Shown: positions 20,985 through 31,924, numbered from the stretch's first letter. The stretch is 64,000 nt of DNA from Reticulitermes speratus (GCA_021186555.1 JAJKFL010000011.1:33297512-33361511); one strand, 5' to 3'. The notes: generated by a model from the letters alone, not told the origin. Translations and numbers: made by a program.

Positions 20985-21525
20985 GCATGAAGACGTATGG
21001 TGGAGTAGAAGTATAGCTCCGCACATTCGACACTTAACGGAGGTCGGTGACCAGCTTTACTTCCTGGCCACTTTACCTCCGTGTCTATTGAACGTCGCGA
21101 CCCCAGAGCCGGTCTGGAGGTGTGGGAAAAGAAATACTTTCCTTGTCAAGGACTGAACCCAGATTCTGCGGTCATCTAGTCCCGCGGTCGCCAACCGGTG
21201 GTCCGCGAGAAAATTTTGGTGGTCCGTGGAGAAATTTGGACATTATTTGTAATTTTTATGTTTATTATACTGTTGCATTATATTCTGATTCGTCTTCGTG
21301 TCACCGACACAGGATCGCTGACAATTTTCGCCTTATTACGTTGAATCAAATTTCATATTAATAAAATTGAACTTTTATGATCATTATTTTATAGATGTTT
21401 GTACCTTTTTAAAAAAAAATTTATGTTAGTGGTCCGCGGGATTCAAAATTGTGAGTTTAGTGGTCCGTTAGGTCCGAATGGTTGGCGACCGCTGATCTAG
21501 TCCATAGCCTAGTTGCTATACTGAC
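20985..21525 (-). mobile_element. SINE family III interrupted by a hAT-like MITE
   Basis: GTATGGTGGAGTAGAAGTAT, GGAGGTCGGTGACCAGCTT and GAGCCGGTCTGGAGG mark the body. The head (CTGAACCCAGATTC, then ATAGCCTAGTTGCTATACTG) is split by the 313-bp insertion at 21182-21494. Confidence 0.75.
21182..21494. mobile_element. hAT-like non-autonomous element with 8-bp TSD
   Basis: Inverted ends CGGTCGCCAACC and GGTTGGCGACCG, and an exact 8-bp duplication ATCTAGTC (21174-21181 and 21495-21502), are the signature of hAT transposons. The subterminal region repeats GTGGTCCGCG. No transposase is encoded. Confidence 0.9.
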
Positions 21526-22789
21526 AGACATGTCTTTACCACTCGTATAAAACAGTATCGTATCTAATTTTATAGAGTAATTTAGAGAGAAATTATACTT
21601 TGCACAAAATTTATAATTTTTCGTAACCCTAAAATAATCTACGCTAACAGTGTGAGGTTACGTATTAAAAACAGTGTCCATTTTTAGGGTATTTTCAGGT
21701 TTATTCCCTCGAGACATCGATTTTTGTACCAGACTACACGGTGTCACTTCCCATAACACATTATTCTTCATAGTCTTAGCTGCGAGAGCCTGATTGATGC
21801 ACAGCCTGACTATGTTTCCACAATTTGTCTTTGTTTCAAACGTTTAGATTTGCATTAAACATAGACAGAAGGTTTGTGCCGCCGCTCCGTGTGTATCAGT
21901 GTTTATTTTACATGCGGTTTGCCGACGCCCACTCCAGATGTTTTCCCTTCCAACGCAATACATATTCAATGCTCTTTTTTCTACAGCCGGTAGAATGTGG
22001 AAATGCGAACCTTTCTCTCTGTCTGTCTATCTCTCTCTTGGATTTGTACTTCGAATGTTGTGAAGTGAACGAAAAACCAGGTGAGCTTACCGGCTTTCAC
22101 AGTTACACTTTTATCTCGTGTTCAATGCTACGGGTTAAGTTTCATTGACTGCACAAAGGGTTTTATTCGGCGTTCCGAGAAATGCAAGTGACATGGAACA
22201 CGCGAAGTGTTTTGCATCGCGCTGTACTTCTGAGTCACGAACAGTATGCATAATATGGCGTGAATAAACTCAAATGTGAACCAGCATAAATAAATTTAGT
22301 CTATACTATAAATAACTGCGGCTGACAAGTGGGTAGTAGTTTTGCTATATATTCTGGAGGTCCAGGTTTCAAATCCTGTCCAAGACCGGGCGTCCCGATT
22401 GCCTTTCTTTTTTTATTTGTTCCCTTTATTTTAATGGTGGTATATTACCTCAGATTAGATCCTTACAGTTACCTGCCATATAAATTCCAAATATCATCCC
22501 GAGATGTGACGCCGTGTAGTTTCATAAATTGGCAACAGAGTTTGGAGGAAGCTGTTGCCTATATTTTAGGGTATGATGCTAACACTTTGGGTGACAATTT
22601 GGTTAACTTATATTCCGTATGAATCAGTGGTGTTTATAATAGGCACACTTTTCCCATAACTTGGCATACCATTCTAAATAATTCCATTGTAAATACAAAA
22701 GGAAAATGACTAACACCGATGTGTTCGTATTCTTCATCTAAATCTGTTGTGAGGACGAAACTTAATCTGTTTTATTTACAGACCCAGCT
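21503..22789. other. Mostly unique DNA
   Basis: At 22325-22400 a tRNA-like SINE head may be present (GGTTTCAAATCCTGTCC in the B-box position). At about 22495-22560 there is a fragment with GTGACGCCGTGTAGTTT related to the decayed hammerhead-type repeats. No gene is recognised. Confidence 0.4.
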
Positions 22790-23360
22790 CGTACCGTGCA
22801 GTAAACACACTCCGTCTCAGTTATACAAACCAGTCAGTTAATGCTGTACAGTGAAATAGTCGCTGTTTGTTCTGAGATCCACACAAAACACATAAATACA
22901 GTTCGTACCGCGCAGTAAACACACTCCGTCTCAGTTGTACAAACCAGTCAGTTAATGTTGTACAGTGAAATAATCGCTGTTTGTTCTGAGATCCACACAA
23001 AACACATAAATACAGTCCGTACCGCGCAGTAAACACACTCCGTCTCAGCTATACAAACCAGTCAGTTAATGCTGTACAGTGAAATAATCGCTGTTTGTTC
23101 TGAGATCCACACAAAACACATAAATACAGTCCGTACCGCGCAGTAAACACACTCCGTCTCAGCTATACAAACCAGTCAGTTAATGTTGTACAGTGAAATA
23201 ATCGCTGTTTGTTCTGAGATCCACACAAAACACATAAATACAGTCCGTACCGCGCAGTAAACACACTCCGTCTCAGTTATACAAACCAGTCAGTTAATGT
23301 TGTACAGTGAAATAATCGCTGTTTGTTCTGAGATCCACACAAAACACATAAATACACTGT
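22790..23360. repeat. 114-bp tandem repeat, five copies
   Basis: Units start CGTACCGCGCAGTAAACACA at 22790, 22904, 23018, 23132 and 23246, differing by a few substitutions. A single diverged unit with the same right flank (GTGTGGGCAG) occurs at 42440-42600, so the unit is derived from a dispersed repeat. Confidence 0.92.
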
Positions 23361-23851
23361 GTGGGCAGAACGTAGAATTTGTGAATGTTAAACCTGGCGG
23401 TACATATAGTAACCACTGGGGTTTAAACGGTTAAAATACCCCACTATTGATTATACGGCGATCTGTGGAAGATATCTCCTATGTGGAATAAAGTTCATTT
23501 TCGAAGTTTATACGTTAAACTCTTCCAGCGCGTAAGATGTTCAACATGGTCTGTGGAATATTGAGTTGTGATCAACAGAGACCTCTACTGGTTAAGTCTG
23601 GCAGCTTTGATAAGAGAAATTGCGAAAGGTGTCTAACGGCTTTTTCTACAGAAGTATATGTTATTTCATATTTCCCGTTTAATGAAAATCAATTATACTG
23701 TTGAAAGCTTCAATGATGAAATCACTTTCCAGTATAGAGGCCAATGTTGGCTCATCCATCACTAAAATGTTGCTTTTCTGCACTGATTGATGCGCTACTT
23801 ATCCCATTGCATGCCGGTTTTAATTTAAGAACACTTTCTTGTGTTATTATA

Positions 23852-24156
23852 CAGTTGAACTCGGTTAATACGTCATGAAAGGGACTGAATATTTTGTGTC
23901 GTTATAAACGAGTGTTGTTATAACGGAAGAGTATAATGTTATGGTTAACAGTGAGGTATTATATTATATATACCGTGTATTTTGATAATTAATTAATTTT
24001 ATTTCAATCCAACAAGAAACCAGTGAAAGAAATTGTAGTGCATTTGTTGGATTTAAATAAAATTAATTAGCGAGGAATTAATTGGTAATGTAGAACATCT
24101 GACATTATAGACGAGGTTTCGTTTAAACCGAATGTCGTTATAAGCGGGTTCGACTG
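23852..24156. mobile_element. Tigger/pogo-like MITE carrying a nested mini-foldback
   Basis: Ends CAGTTGAACTCGGTTAATAC and GTTATAAGCGGGTTCGACTG with TA on each side. Homologous, in reverse, to 17553-17737. About 105 bp (about 23964-24068) are extra relative to that copy: an inverted repeat starting near ACCGTGTATTTTGATAATTA and ending TGCATTTGTTGGATTTAAAT, related to the tips of the foldback at 24.5-25.2 kb. Confidence 0.75.
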
Positions 24157-24561
24157 TAGTTCCACGATGACGTATAACTGCTATTGTTGCAAAGCTATAG
24201 ATTGTTTCCTTTGATTGTTTAGAGATGGCGGGACACGTTTATTTCACTAACCTTCTCTAACACTTATAATGTGACCCGTTAAGAATGATGGACTGACAGG
24301 TAGAAGGCATTAAAATAAATGTATTTCTAACAAATAAAAGAAATTCGCAATTGAATACAAACAGTATCCATTTTAATATTGTTTAAACTTAAAAAAAGTT
24401 ACGTAACATTGTTGTAACTTAGTATTGTTGTGAAAAACACTATGTGCGAATTTTTCATTTATTAATTTTAAAGGACTTTATATTACCTGTACCGTGCATT
24501 TCAGTAATTAATTAATTATTTATTCCAACAAATGCACTACACTATTTTAGTGTTTTCTTGT

Positions 24562-24602
24562 CCCTACATATGTTTCGGCACTTATAGTGCCATCTTCAGG
24601 GG
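24562..24602 (-). ncRNA. Hammerhead ribozyme, left arm of 24.5-25.2 kb foldback
   Basis: CCC, CUGAAGA, stem-loop II GGCAC-UAUAA-GUGCC, GAAA, the self-complementary CAUAUG as stem III, UA, GGG. The core is complete. Stem I has only three contiguous pairs. Confidence 0.72.
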
Positions 24603-24662
24603 TGTCGTCGAGAGTTCATAATCTTCATAATCTTCATAATCTTCAATGCATCAAATTCACTT

Positions 24663-24966
24663 TCACAACTTATACTTACTGTAAGTCACTATCACTTAGT
24701 ATCACTTATACTTACTGTAAGTCACTATCACTTAGTATCACTTATACTTACTGTAAGTCACTATCACTTAGTATCACTTATACTTACTGTAAGTCACTAT
24801 CACTCAGTATCACTTATACTTACTGTAAGTCACTATCACTCAGTATCACTTATACTTACTGTAAGTCACTATCACTCAGTATCACTTATACTTACTGTAA
24901 GTCACTATCACTCAGTATCACTTACACTTACTGTAAGTCACCATCACTCAGTATCACTTATCTTCC
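24663..24966. repeat. 36-bp minisatellite inside the foldback loop (about 8 copies)
   Basis: Unit TATACTTACTGTAAGTCACT then ATCACTTAGTATCACT (TATACT at 24671 and 24707). The plus strand reads open as TYCKSLSLSI repeats; not a gene. Confidence 0.9.
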
Positions 24967-25914
24967 TGTTCGTAGTGATTAGCTTATCTTCGCTGTTGTT
25001 TTATTAAAATGAACAAATCGTAATAACTTTTAATATATTATATTACGACTGTCTTCAATTCAAAAATTTTAATTATTCATTTTAATAAAACAACAAAGAA
25101 GATAAATAATTAATCATTTAATGATTCATATGAACTCTCGACGACGCCCCTGAAGATGGCACTATAAATGTCGAAACATATATAGGGTCAAGAAAACACT
25201 AAAATAGTGTAGTGCATTTGTTGGAATAAATAATTAATTAGTTTTAAAGTATTTTCTTCACTCGGCTCCATATTCGAAATGTAAATGCGCCGTAAAATTT
25301 CAGGAAATGAAATAAACTCTGAACAGTGAGGACGGCGTCACAGATGATGTGCCTACTGTGCTCACACGCGGTCGGCACACTGTGCCTTCACTGTGTTACA
25401 GGTTGTGACTCACTCACAAACCAAGCATTTTATATATTGGAACGATCTGAAACGTCGCTCTGTGTATTGCGGTAGCAATCTCTCTACCAAACTGGACGAG
25501 AGACAATAAACGTGTGTAGGTCTTATTTAGCCCTATTTTTTGTCCGGTTTTAACCAAACTCGGAACTTGTCGAAAAAAAATTTTATTAAAACAGCCAAAA
25601 TGTGTAATTTCACGAACCCCACCCCACACCACACCCTCCACCCCGTGGCAGTGACTCTGATAACACGAGACATAACAGACAGCCGGATACATGGTGAAGC
25701 TGATAGTCGCATTTCGCAATTGGTTTGCGAGGGAACGTAAAAAAGTTAAGAGTTTGGGTCTATGCACGATTTATTTTGTCTACCAAAGACGTTTCTACGT
25801 TACAGATCACGTTTATACGAAACGGCTGCTGTTCTGACTGAATAGCAAAGCTGACTGTACTGTCGTTATGGTACAGTCAGCTGTACTTTAACTGCACACA
25901 GGATTTACGTTTTA

Positions 25915-26058
25915 TTAATGAAATAAAATAAGATAATATATATAATGTAGAATATATAATACATATAATATATATTATATATATAATACATATAATATAT
26001 TATATATATAATATATAATATATAATACATATAATATATATTATATATATAAATAATA
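25915..26058. repeat. AT-rich simple repeat
   Basis: Alternating ATATAATATATATTATA-type sequence of about 140 bp directly left of the next foldback element. Confidence 0.85.
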
Positions 26059-26073
26059 AAATAATATACAGAC

Positions 26074-26446
26074 TGTCCGTGGTTTCAGACTCCCGGCATG
26101 ATATAGAAGAGATCTGCGCTCTTCTGGGGTATTACGCAGCGTCGAATGGTAATCCTTTACCGACGTTTCGGGACAACATATCGGTCCCTTCATCAAGGAT
26201 GAAGAAGTCCAGGAAGAAAAACCCGGCAAGTCAGTACACAGTTTATGTAAGGAAGGTGCGGGTGGTGACGCTTACCGATTACCAGTCACCTCCCGCACCT
26301 TCCTTATATAAACTGTGTACTTCTTGCCGGCTCTCTTTTCTTCTTGGACTTCTTCATCCTTGAGGATGGGACCGATATGTTGTCCCGAAACGTCGGTAAA
26401 GGATTACCATTCGACGCTGCGTAATACCCCAGAAGAGCGCAGATCT
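26074..26446. mobile_element. Foldback element of the GAAACGTC class
   Basis: Near-palindrome centred near 26275. The left arm starts around GAGATCTGCGCTCTTCTGGG and the right arm ends in its complement. Each arm has GACGTTTCGGGACAA or its complement, GGGAC/GUCCC stem II and GAAACGUC, but core base C3 is U (UUGANGA). The flanks ATATACAGAC and GTATGCAGAC may be a decayed duplication. Confidence 0.75.
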
Positions 26447-26485
26447 CAGTATGCAGACGGTTGTTTACATCTGAAATTTTGTAGT

Positions 26486-26642
26486 TAAACATTATTTAGT
26501 GCAACATGTTTCGGCCTGTACGAGTATGACCATCATCAGGTACTACAATTTAAAAACACCTTGATGAAAGTGATAAGGTGTTTATAAATTGTGTACCTGA
26601 TGATGGCCATGTAAGCCGAAACATGCTGCACTAAATAATGGC
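26486..26642. mobile_element. Short hammerhead-bearing foldback element
   Basis: Inverted arms begin CATTATTTAGTGCAACATGT and end with the complement CATGCTGCACTAAATAATG, separated by a small loop. The right arm keeps CUGAUGA, stem II and GAAA but has C in place of U16.1. The left arm has a nearly intact ribozyme at 26498-26544. Confidence 0.8.
26498..26544 (-). ncRNA. Hammerhead ribozyme, near-intact
   Basis: AGUAC, CUGAUGA, stem II GGUC/GGCC with a long loop, GAAA, C-AU-G, UU, GCACU. The catalytic core is complete. Stem I has one A-C mismatch, and stem II includes a U-G pair. Confidence 0.68.
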
Positions 26643-26817
26643 TAATTATAGAATTTGAGTTGTGAATGACGGTTTGTAATTTCATTTAATTTTATTTAAT
26701 TTTATTTAATTTTATTTTATTTCAATATATGAATTCACAACGGGATTTGTGGACTAATGTTTGAATTTCATTACCAATCACATACACAGATGTTATTAAT
26801 TTTAACTGTGAAACATA

Positions 26818-26934
26818 TTGTGTGTATGTATGTATGTGTGTTTGTATGTATGTATGTATGTATGTATGTATGTATGTATGTACGTATGTATGTATGTATG
26901 TATGTATGTGTGTATGTACGTATGTATGTATGTA
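26818..26934. repeat. GTAT tetranucleotide microsatellite
   Basis: About 115 bp of GTAT units with scattered GTGT and GTAC variants. Open in several frames, non-coding. Confidence 0.95.
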
Positions 26935-26939
26935 ATCAC

Positions 26940-27790
26940 ACAATGCTAGCTGATCAAGATATTACTGAGGATGAAGGCTTTGTGATTGAAACATATCGGA
27001 GACTCTTAGTGGATCTGTTGAATGGACGCCTGTGCAGATGTTGTGTTTCATGGTGTATTTATTTATTTTGCTAATTGTGTTTTAATTGTTTGTGTTTGAA
27101 AATAAAGCTACTGTAGGTAATTCCATTTGATAACAGTGCAAGAATGGAAATGCGTACGTGTGCTTTGTAGTTACGGAGATTAAACGCGTGGGCATGCTGA
27201 GAGATAAACGCGGTTTGTATCTGCATTACGACAAAGCTTGGAATCCTGTTTTTATGTAGCGGTCGTTGCTGTTATCAATTACGGATTGGACCAGAAGATG
27301 GCAGCAATAAACGAGATTGGGGGGGGGGGGGTGTGCCTTTGCGGAAGTGCATTGCATAGCGTCCATGCACAGTGATATTGTGATTTGAAATGTCCCACAA
27401 TATTTGTAATACATAACAAGATTATCTATGGAAATCTGAAGTGGAGGTGGGAAATGTCAAATTTTCCCGTTGAAATTGTAGCGTGTTTATGCCATTTGCC
27501 CAATAAACCTTTCTTTTGGGCAGTAGCCATTGTATTGTCTTTTTTGTTACACAGGGGCCTTATTTTGTCTGGCAAATCGCATCACTAGTACCTCAGACAA
27601 TTCCGCATGACGTCAGACAGCACAGGGTCCGCCACTGTTCCAGTTTACCGTGAGTCGGGGTCCACGCGTTTTAGTTCAACGTATTGCAGTTAATATTAGG
27701 TTTTTATTTACCGTATTTAAACAACATGCAGTAAACAACCGCAGACGTGCGTCACATCTAACAAGCACGTTGGTTATTAAACGTCGAAAT
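26940..27790. other. No recognised gene
   Basis: A 13-base G run lies near 27319. A decayed CTGAGGA...GAAAC hammerhead-like string at 26964-27000 lacks a stem II. Nothing else recognised. Confidence 0.35.
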
Positions 27791-27807
27791 ACTTCATCCG
27801 AAGGGAA

Positions 27808-28985
27808 GTGACCAGCGACCAGTAACCAGTGACTAGCGACCAGTAACCAGTGACCAGAGATCATTAACCAGCGACCAGTAACCAGCGACCAGTAACCAGT
27901 GACCAGCGACCAGCGACCAGTAACCAGTGACTAGCGACCAGTAACCAGTGACCAGAGATCATTAACCAGCGACCAGTAACCAGCGACCAGTAACCAGTGA
28001 CCAGCGACCAGCGACCAGTAACCAGTGACTAGCGACCAGTAACCAGTGACCAGAGATCATTAACCAGCGACCAGTAACCAGCGACCAGTAACCAGTGACC
28101 AGTAACCAGTGACCAGCGACCAGTAACCAGTGACCAGAGACCAGTAACCGGTGACCAGCGACAAGTAACCCGAGACCAGCAACCAGTGACCAGAGACCAG
28201 TAACCAGCGATCAGCGACCAGTAACCAATGACCAGAGACCAGCGACCAGTAACCAGTGACCAGCGACCAGTAACCATTAACCAGTAAGCAGTGACCAGAG
28301 ACCAGTAACCAGCGACCAGAAACCAGTAACCAGTGACCAGAGACCAGTAACTAGTGACCAGTGACCAGAGACCAACGATCAGTAACCAGTAACCAGCGAC
28401 CAGTAACCAGTGACCATCGACCAGTAACCAGTAACCAGTGACCATCGACCAGTAACCAGCGACCAGTAACCAACGACCAGTAACCAGTAACCAGTGACCA
28501 GAGACCAGTAACCAGAGACCAGTGACCAGTAACCAGTAACCAGCGACCAGTAACCAGCTATCAGTAACCAGTGACCAGTAACCAGTAACCAGTGACCATC
28601 GACCAGTAACCATCGACCACTAACCACTGACTAGAGACCAGTAACCAGTGACCAGAGACCAGTGACCAGCGACCACTAACCAGTGACCAGCGATCAGTAA
28701 CCAGTGACCATCGACCAGTAACCAGCGACCAGTAACCAGTAACCAGTGACCAGAGACCAGTGACCAGCGACCAGTAACCAGTGACCAGAGACCAGAGACC
28801 AGTAACCAGCGACCAATAACCAGTGACCAGAGACCAGTGACCAGTAACCAGCGACCAGTAACCAGTGACCAATAACCAGTGACCAGAGACCAGTGACCAG
28901 AGACCAGTGACCAGTAACCAGCGACCAGTAACCAGTGACCAGTGACCAGTGACCAGTAACCAGTAACCATTGACCAGTACCCATT
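27808..28985. repeat. 7-bp-based minisatellite (RACCAGY) with 98-bp higher-order unit
   Basis: About 1.2 kb built from ACCAGTA/ACCAGCG/ACCAGTG heptamers. The left end has a 98-bp higher-order unit repeated three times (GACTAGCGAC at 27831, 27929, 28027). On the minus strand all three frames are largely open (WSLVTGYWLLVTG-type translations), purely a result of repeat composition. Confidence 0.93.
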
Positions 28986-29743
28986 GGTCCATACCCATCT
29001 TTATTTCAAAGCTACCGTTGACAGCACAACGTGCGGCAGACACCTCGCAATCTTCCAGCAAACGCGATGCTCTCTCGGAAGTCACGGAGGAAACTACTGT
29101 CGTTGTTTTTATTGAGTGTTCAAGATGTCATAGAACTGGCGATTTCATCTGTATTCCCAAGTATAGCTGGCGGTGGATGCATGTATTAGTTTGTGCTTCA
29201 GTCTGTCATAGCTCTCGACATAAGCGTATTACTGCGGTACAGCTGTATGCAGTCTTGATACAGAACTGTGCCCAAGACACTGTGACGAGGTGCAGAGGAA
29301 GTAAAGGTCAAAGGCGGCAGAACTGAATACATGAATGACTTACAGGAGTGGAGAAAGGAAGATGGGGAAGGAGGGGGGGAAATTCATACGGGAGGTAGAT
29401 AGATATTAGGAAATGCAATAAAAGACTGAATCACAGGAGATGTAATAATAAGAACGGATTATTGCGAAGTTTATCGAAAAGCGAGACTCGCAGTGTCATG
29501 TGCCTCACTAAAGGAATGCGGTCTTGTCAAAGATATTAAAAGGGAAAGAAATCCAACGAATGGAAGTAATTTCTCTCTGAATTCCGAGAACAGTTTTTTG
29601 TTGTTTGTGTCATCTTGCTGTACAGAATCGTCGAAAGTGTGTGTGGGTGGGCAGGTGGACGAGCGGGCGTTGGAGGTGATCGGGCGTTGGAGGTGATCGG
29701 GCGTTGGAGGTGATCGCGTTGTTACATTCACTTGTAATACAAT
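28986..29743. other. No recognised gene
   Basis: Unique-looking DNA with a small GGGCGTTGGAGGTGATC triplication near 29666-29715. No family features are seen in the open frames. Confidence 0.35.
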
Positions 29744-29755
29744 ATTATGATCTAA

Positions 29756-30002
29756 CCTTGATTTCAGGCTTCCGCCGCGATGTTGATGTAATCTCTGGTC
29801 TTTTGGGTAATTACACGGCGTCGTGTGGTAATTATTTACCGACAATTCGGGACAACGTATCGGTTCCATCTTCATGGGTCAAGATTCCAAGATGGCATCT
29901 AGGAATCTTGACCCATGAAGATGGGACCGACAAGTTGTCCCGAAACGTCGGTAAATAATTACCACACGACGCCGTGTAATTACCCAAAGGACCAGAGATT
30001 AC
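29756..30002. mobile_element. Foldback element, GAAACGTC class, exact 12-bp TSD
   Basis: Duplication ATTATGATCTAA at 29744-29755 and 30003-30014. Begins with the asymmetric leader TTGATTTCAGGCTTCCGCCG and contains inverted arms with TTACACGGCGTCGTGTGGTA. Stem II and GAAACGUC are present in the right arm, but the core reads AUGAAGA (C3 changed); the left arm has GAAU. Confidence 0.85.
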
Positions 30003-30099
30003 ATTATGATCTAAGTTTGCCTCCCCGCATTTAGGCCCTTTTGCCGGTAGACCTCTGGCGAAGATCCACTGTAACTTAGTGTGAAGTGTTGATGGCAAT

Positions 30100-30102
30100 C
30101 TG

Positions 30103-30161
<59 letters not shown>
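30100..30161. repeat. CA dinucleotide microsatellite
   Basis: About 30 uninterrupted CA units. Confidence 0.97.
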
Positions 30162-30189
30162 AAGAATATAAAGTAAAGTTAACTTGTGC

Positions 30190-30425
30190 CTATTAATGCC
30201 GTGAAGGCATTGGGGGAATGAAGGTATAGCTCCACTCATTCTTAAAATCGGCATTAGGAGGAGGTAAGTGGTCAGTTTGAAGACCCAGACGTTATATTTC
30301 GGGGTAAAGCGCCCCCGTATCTATTGAATAGGGGGCTAGGAGTTTCCCAGATACGAAAGAGAGGAAAATCTCTCTGCCTGCCAGAAACCGAACCAGGATT
30401 CCTCGATTATATTCATTTGAAACGT
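30190..30425 (-). mobile_element. SINE family III copy
   Basis: CCGTGAAGGCATTGGGGGAA, GGTATAGCTCCACTCATTCT, GGAGGAGGTAAGTGGTCAG, GTATCTATTGAATAGGGGGC and a head with AAACCGAACCAGGATTCC. Confidence 0.7.
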
Positions 30426-30828
30426 TATGCGAGTTTCAAAGCTGCCAATGCAACGTATTTGCTTTCATCTGCTATCCTGCATTGTAAACTTGATGAGTGT
30501 GTTGTGGGCTGTAGTATTTACTGCGTGTATTATTGATGGAATGTGATAGAATTTTTCAGATAAATTTACAAGCTAGATGCGAGCAATGGAACGTTTTCGT
30601 CCGGTTTGGCAACAGTATGCTGCTTGTAATTAGTGGAATGCAATTCAGAAAATGCAGAGAATGCAAATTATCCGAAGGGGTTCTTAGTTGTCGGTCCTGT
30701 TTTAAAGGTGCGTAGACACTGTGAGCGACAGAGACGTGTCATACACTCTGACTTAGTTCTTTGCGCCCTTCTCCTCTGATTCCTGTCCCTCGATGTGACA
30801 AAGACGAGGTCAGTGATTCTATTAAATA

Positions 30829-31136
30829 CAGGCTGGCACTGTGCTGGGAAGTCCCGATTTTTATATGTACGGTGCTATCTGCAGGCTGGCACTGTGCTGG
30901 GAAGTCACGATTTTTATATATACGGTGCTATCTGCAGGCTGGCACTGTGCTGGGAAGTCCCGATTTTTATATATACGGTGCTATCTGCAGGCTGGCACTG
31001 TGCTGGGAAGTCCGATTTTTATATATACGGTGCTATCTGCAGGCTGGCACTGTGCTGGGAAGTCCCGATTTTTATATGTACGGTGCTATCTGCAGGCTGG
31101 CACTGTGCTGGGAAGTCCCGATTTTCATACATACGG
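30829..31136. repeat. 53-bp tandem repeat (5.8 copies)
   Basis: Unit CAGGCTGGCACTGTGCTGGG, AAGTCCCGATTTTTATATAT, ACGGTGCTATCTG, starting at 30829, 30882, 30935, 30988 and so on; the fourth has a one-base deletion. The last copy decays into unique sequence. Overlapping open frames are not genes. Confidence 0.93.
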
Positions 31137-31915
31137 TACAGCACGTTTGCACTTACACCTGTATATTTCTTGAATACGACTTTTACGTCTGTCCTGTGGA
31201 GTAACGCGTATTTTACTGTCCCCCCGAATGTTATGGGTTCATATCTACTTTCTTGTTGAACCATAAATAATCCTCGTTGGTTCTAGGCCAGCAGTAACTC
31301 TTTTCATACCAGAAGTTACGTTATGGTTTCTCTAGGGGACCATACCGGCGGGATTGTGAACTGAAGCGCAGTTGGCGGACAGGACTTGCCAAGATCTGTG
31401 CTGCGGTGTTGTCAGCACTGCACCGCAACTGTGTTTGAACCTGAGACTTTCGTATTCAGTCCTGACTGTTAATTGGCTGTTTGTAGCAGAGTCTTTGAGA
31501 AACTGTCAGTCTCTCAGGTGGCCAACAAGTTTCCTGTCTTTTATGGGGTCTGAAGTTCCATTGCTGGTTCTCTTCGGAGCCAGTTGTCCTCTTGACCATT
31601 TTTTTTAATATATGTTTTAATTTTATCATTTCATCTATTACTAGATCCCTCAAGATATCTCTTGCCATGAGACTTTCCGATCAGAGTGTTGCATGATTTT
31701 CTCATCTTCCCGCTGCGTGTTTGTGTAGACACTTAGAGTTAAAATTTCTGAACCGAGTTGTATTAAGCATTCCGCGAATTTATTTGCTCTTAATTTTTCA
31801 TAAATATAATTTTGATTGCTATTTTAATAACTAAGAAGATATAACTTAATTGAAGTTTACAGTGTTAACGTTAAGGACGGAGAGGTAGCTGCACACAGGT
31901 GTCCGGGTTAGGAAG
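31137..31915. other. No recognised feature
   Basis: Unique-looking sequence. The short open frame at 31372-31608 has no recognisable motif. Confidence 0.35.
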
Positions 31916-31924
31916 ACGGTAATT

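Larger units (their letters stand above)
24474..25241. mobile_element. Hammerhead-bearing foldback element with internal minisatellite
   Basis: Arms of about 115 bp (24510-24625 and 25125-25240) are inverted copies and include ACAAATGCACTACACTATTT and its complement. ACCGTGCAT lies at the left end. TTTTAAAG flanks both sides (24466-24473, 25242-25249), perhaps a decayed duplication. The loop holds a 36-bp tandem array and an inner inverted repeat (24985-25012 against 25076-25104). The right-arm ribozyme (25146-25187) has lost stem II and III pairs. Confidence 0.8.

Noticed and set aside
22790-23360. CRISPR-like array
   Set aside because: Repeats are contiguous 114-bp units with no unique spacers, and the DNA is from an animal genome. 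The same applies to the other arrays.
28029-29085. Overlapping WSLVTG-repeat open frames resembling a membrane protein
   Set aside because: All frames of the heptamer array give similar hydrophobic repeats; a composition effect.
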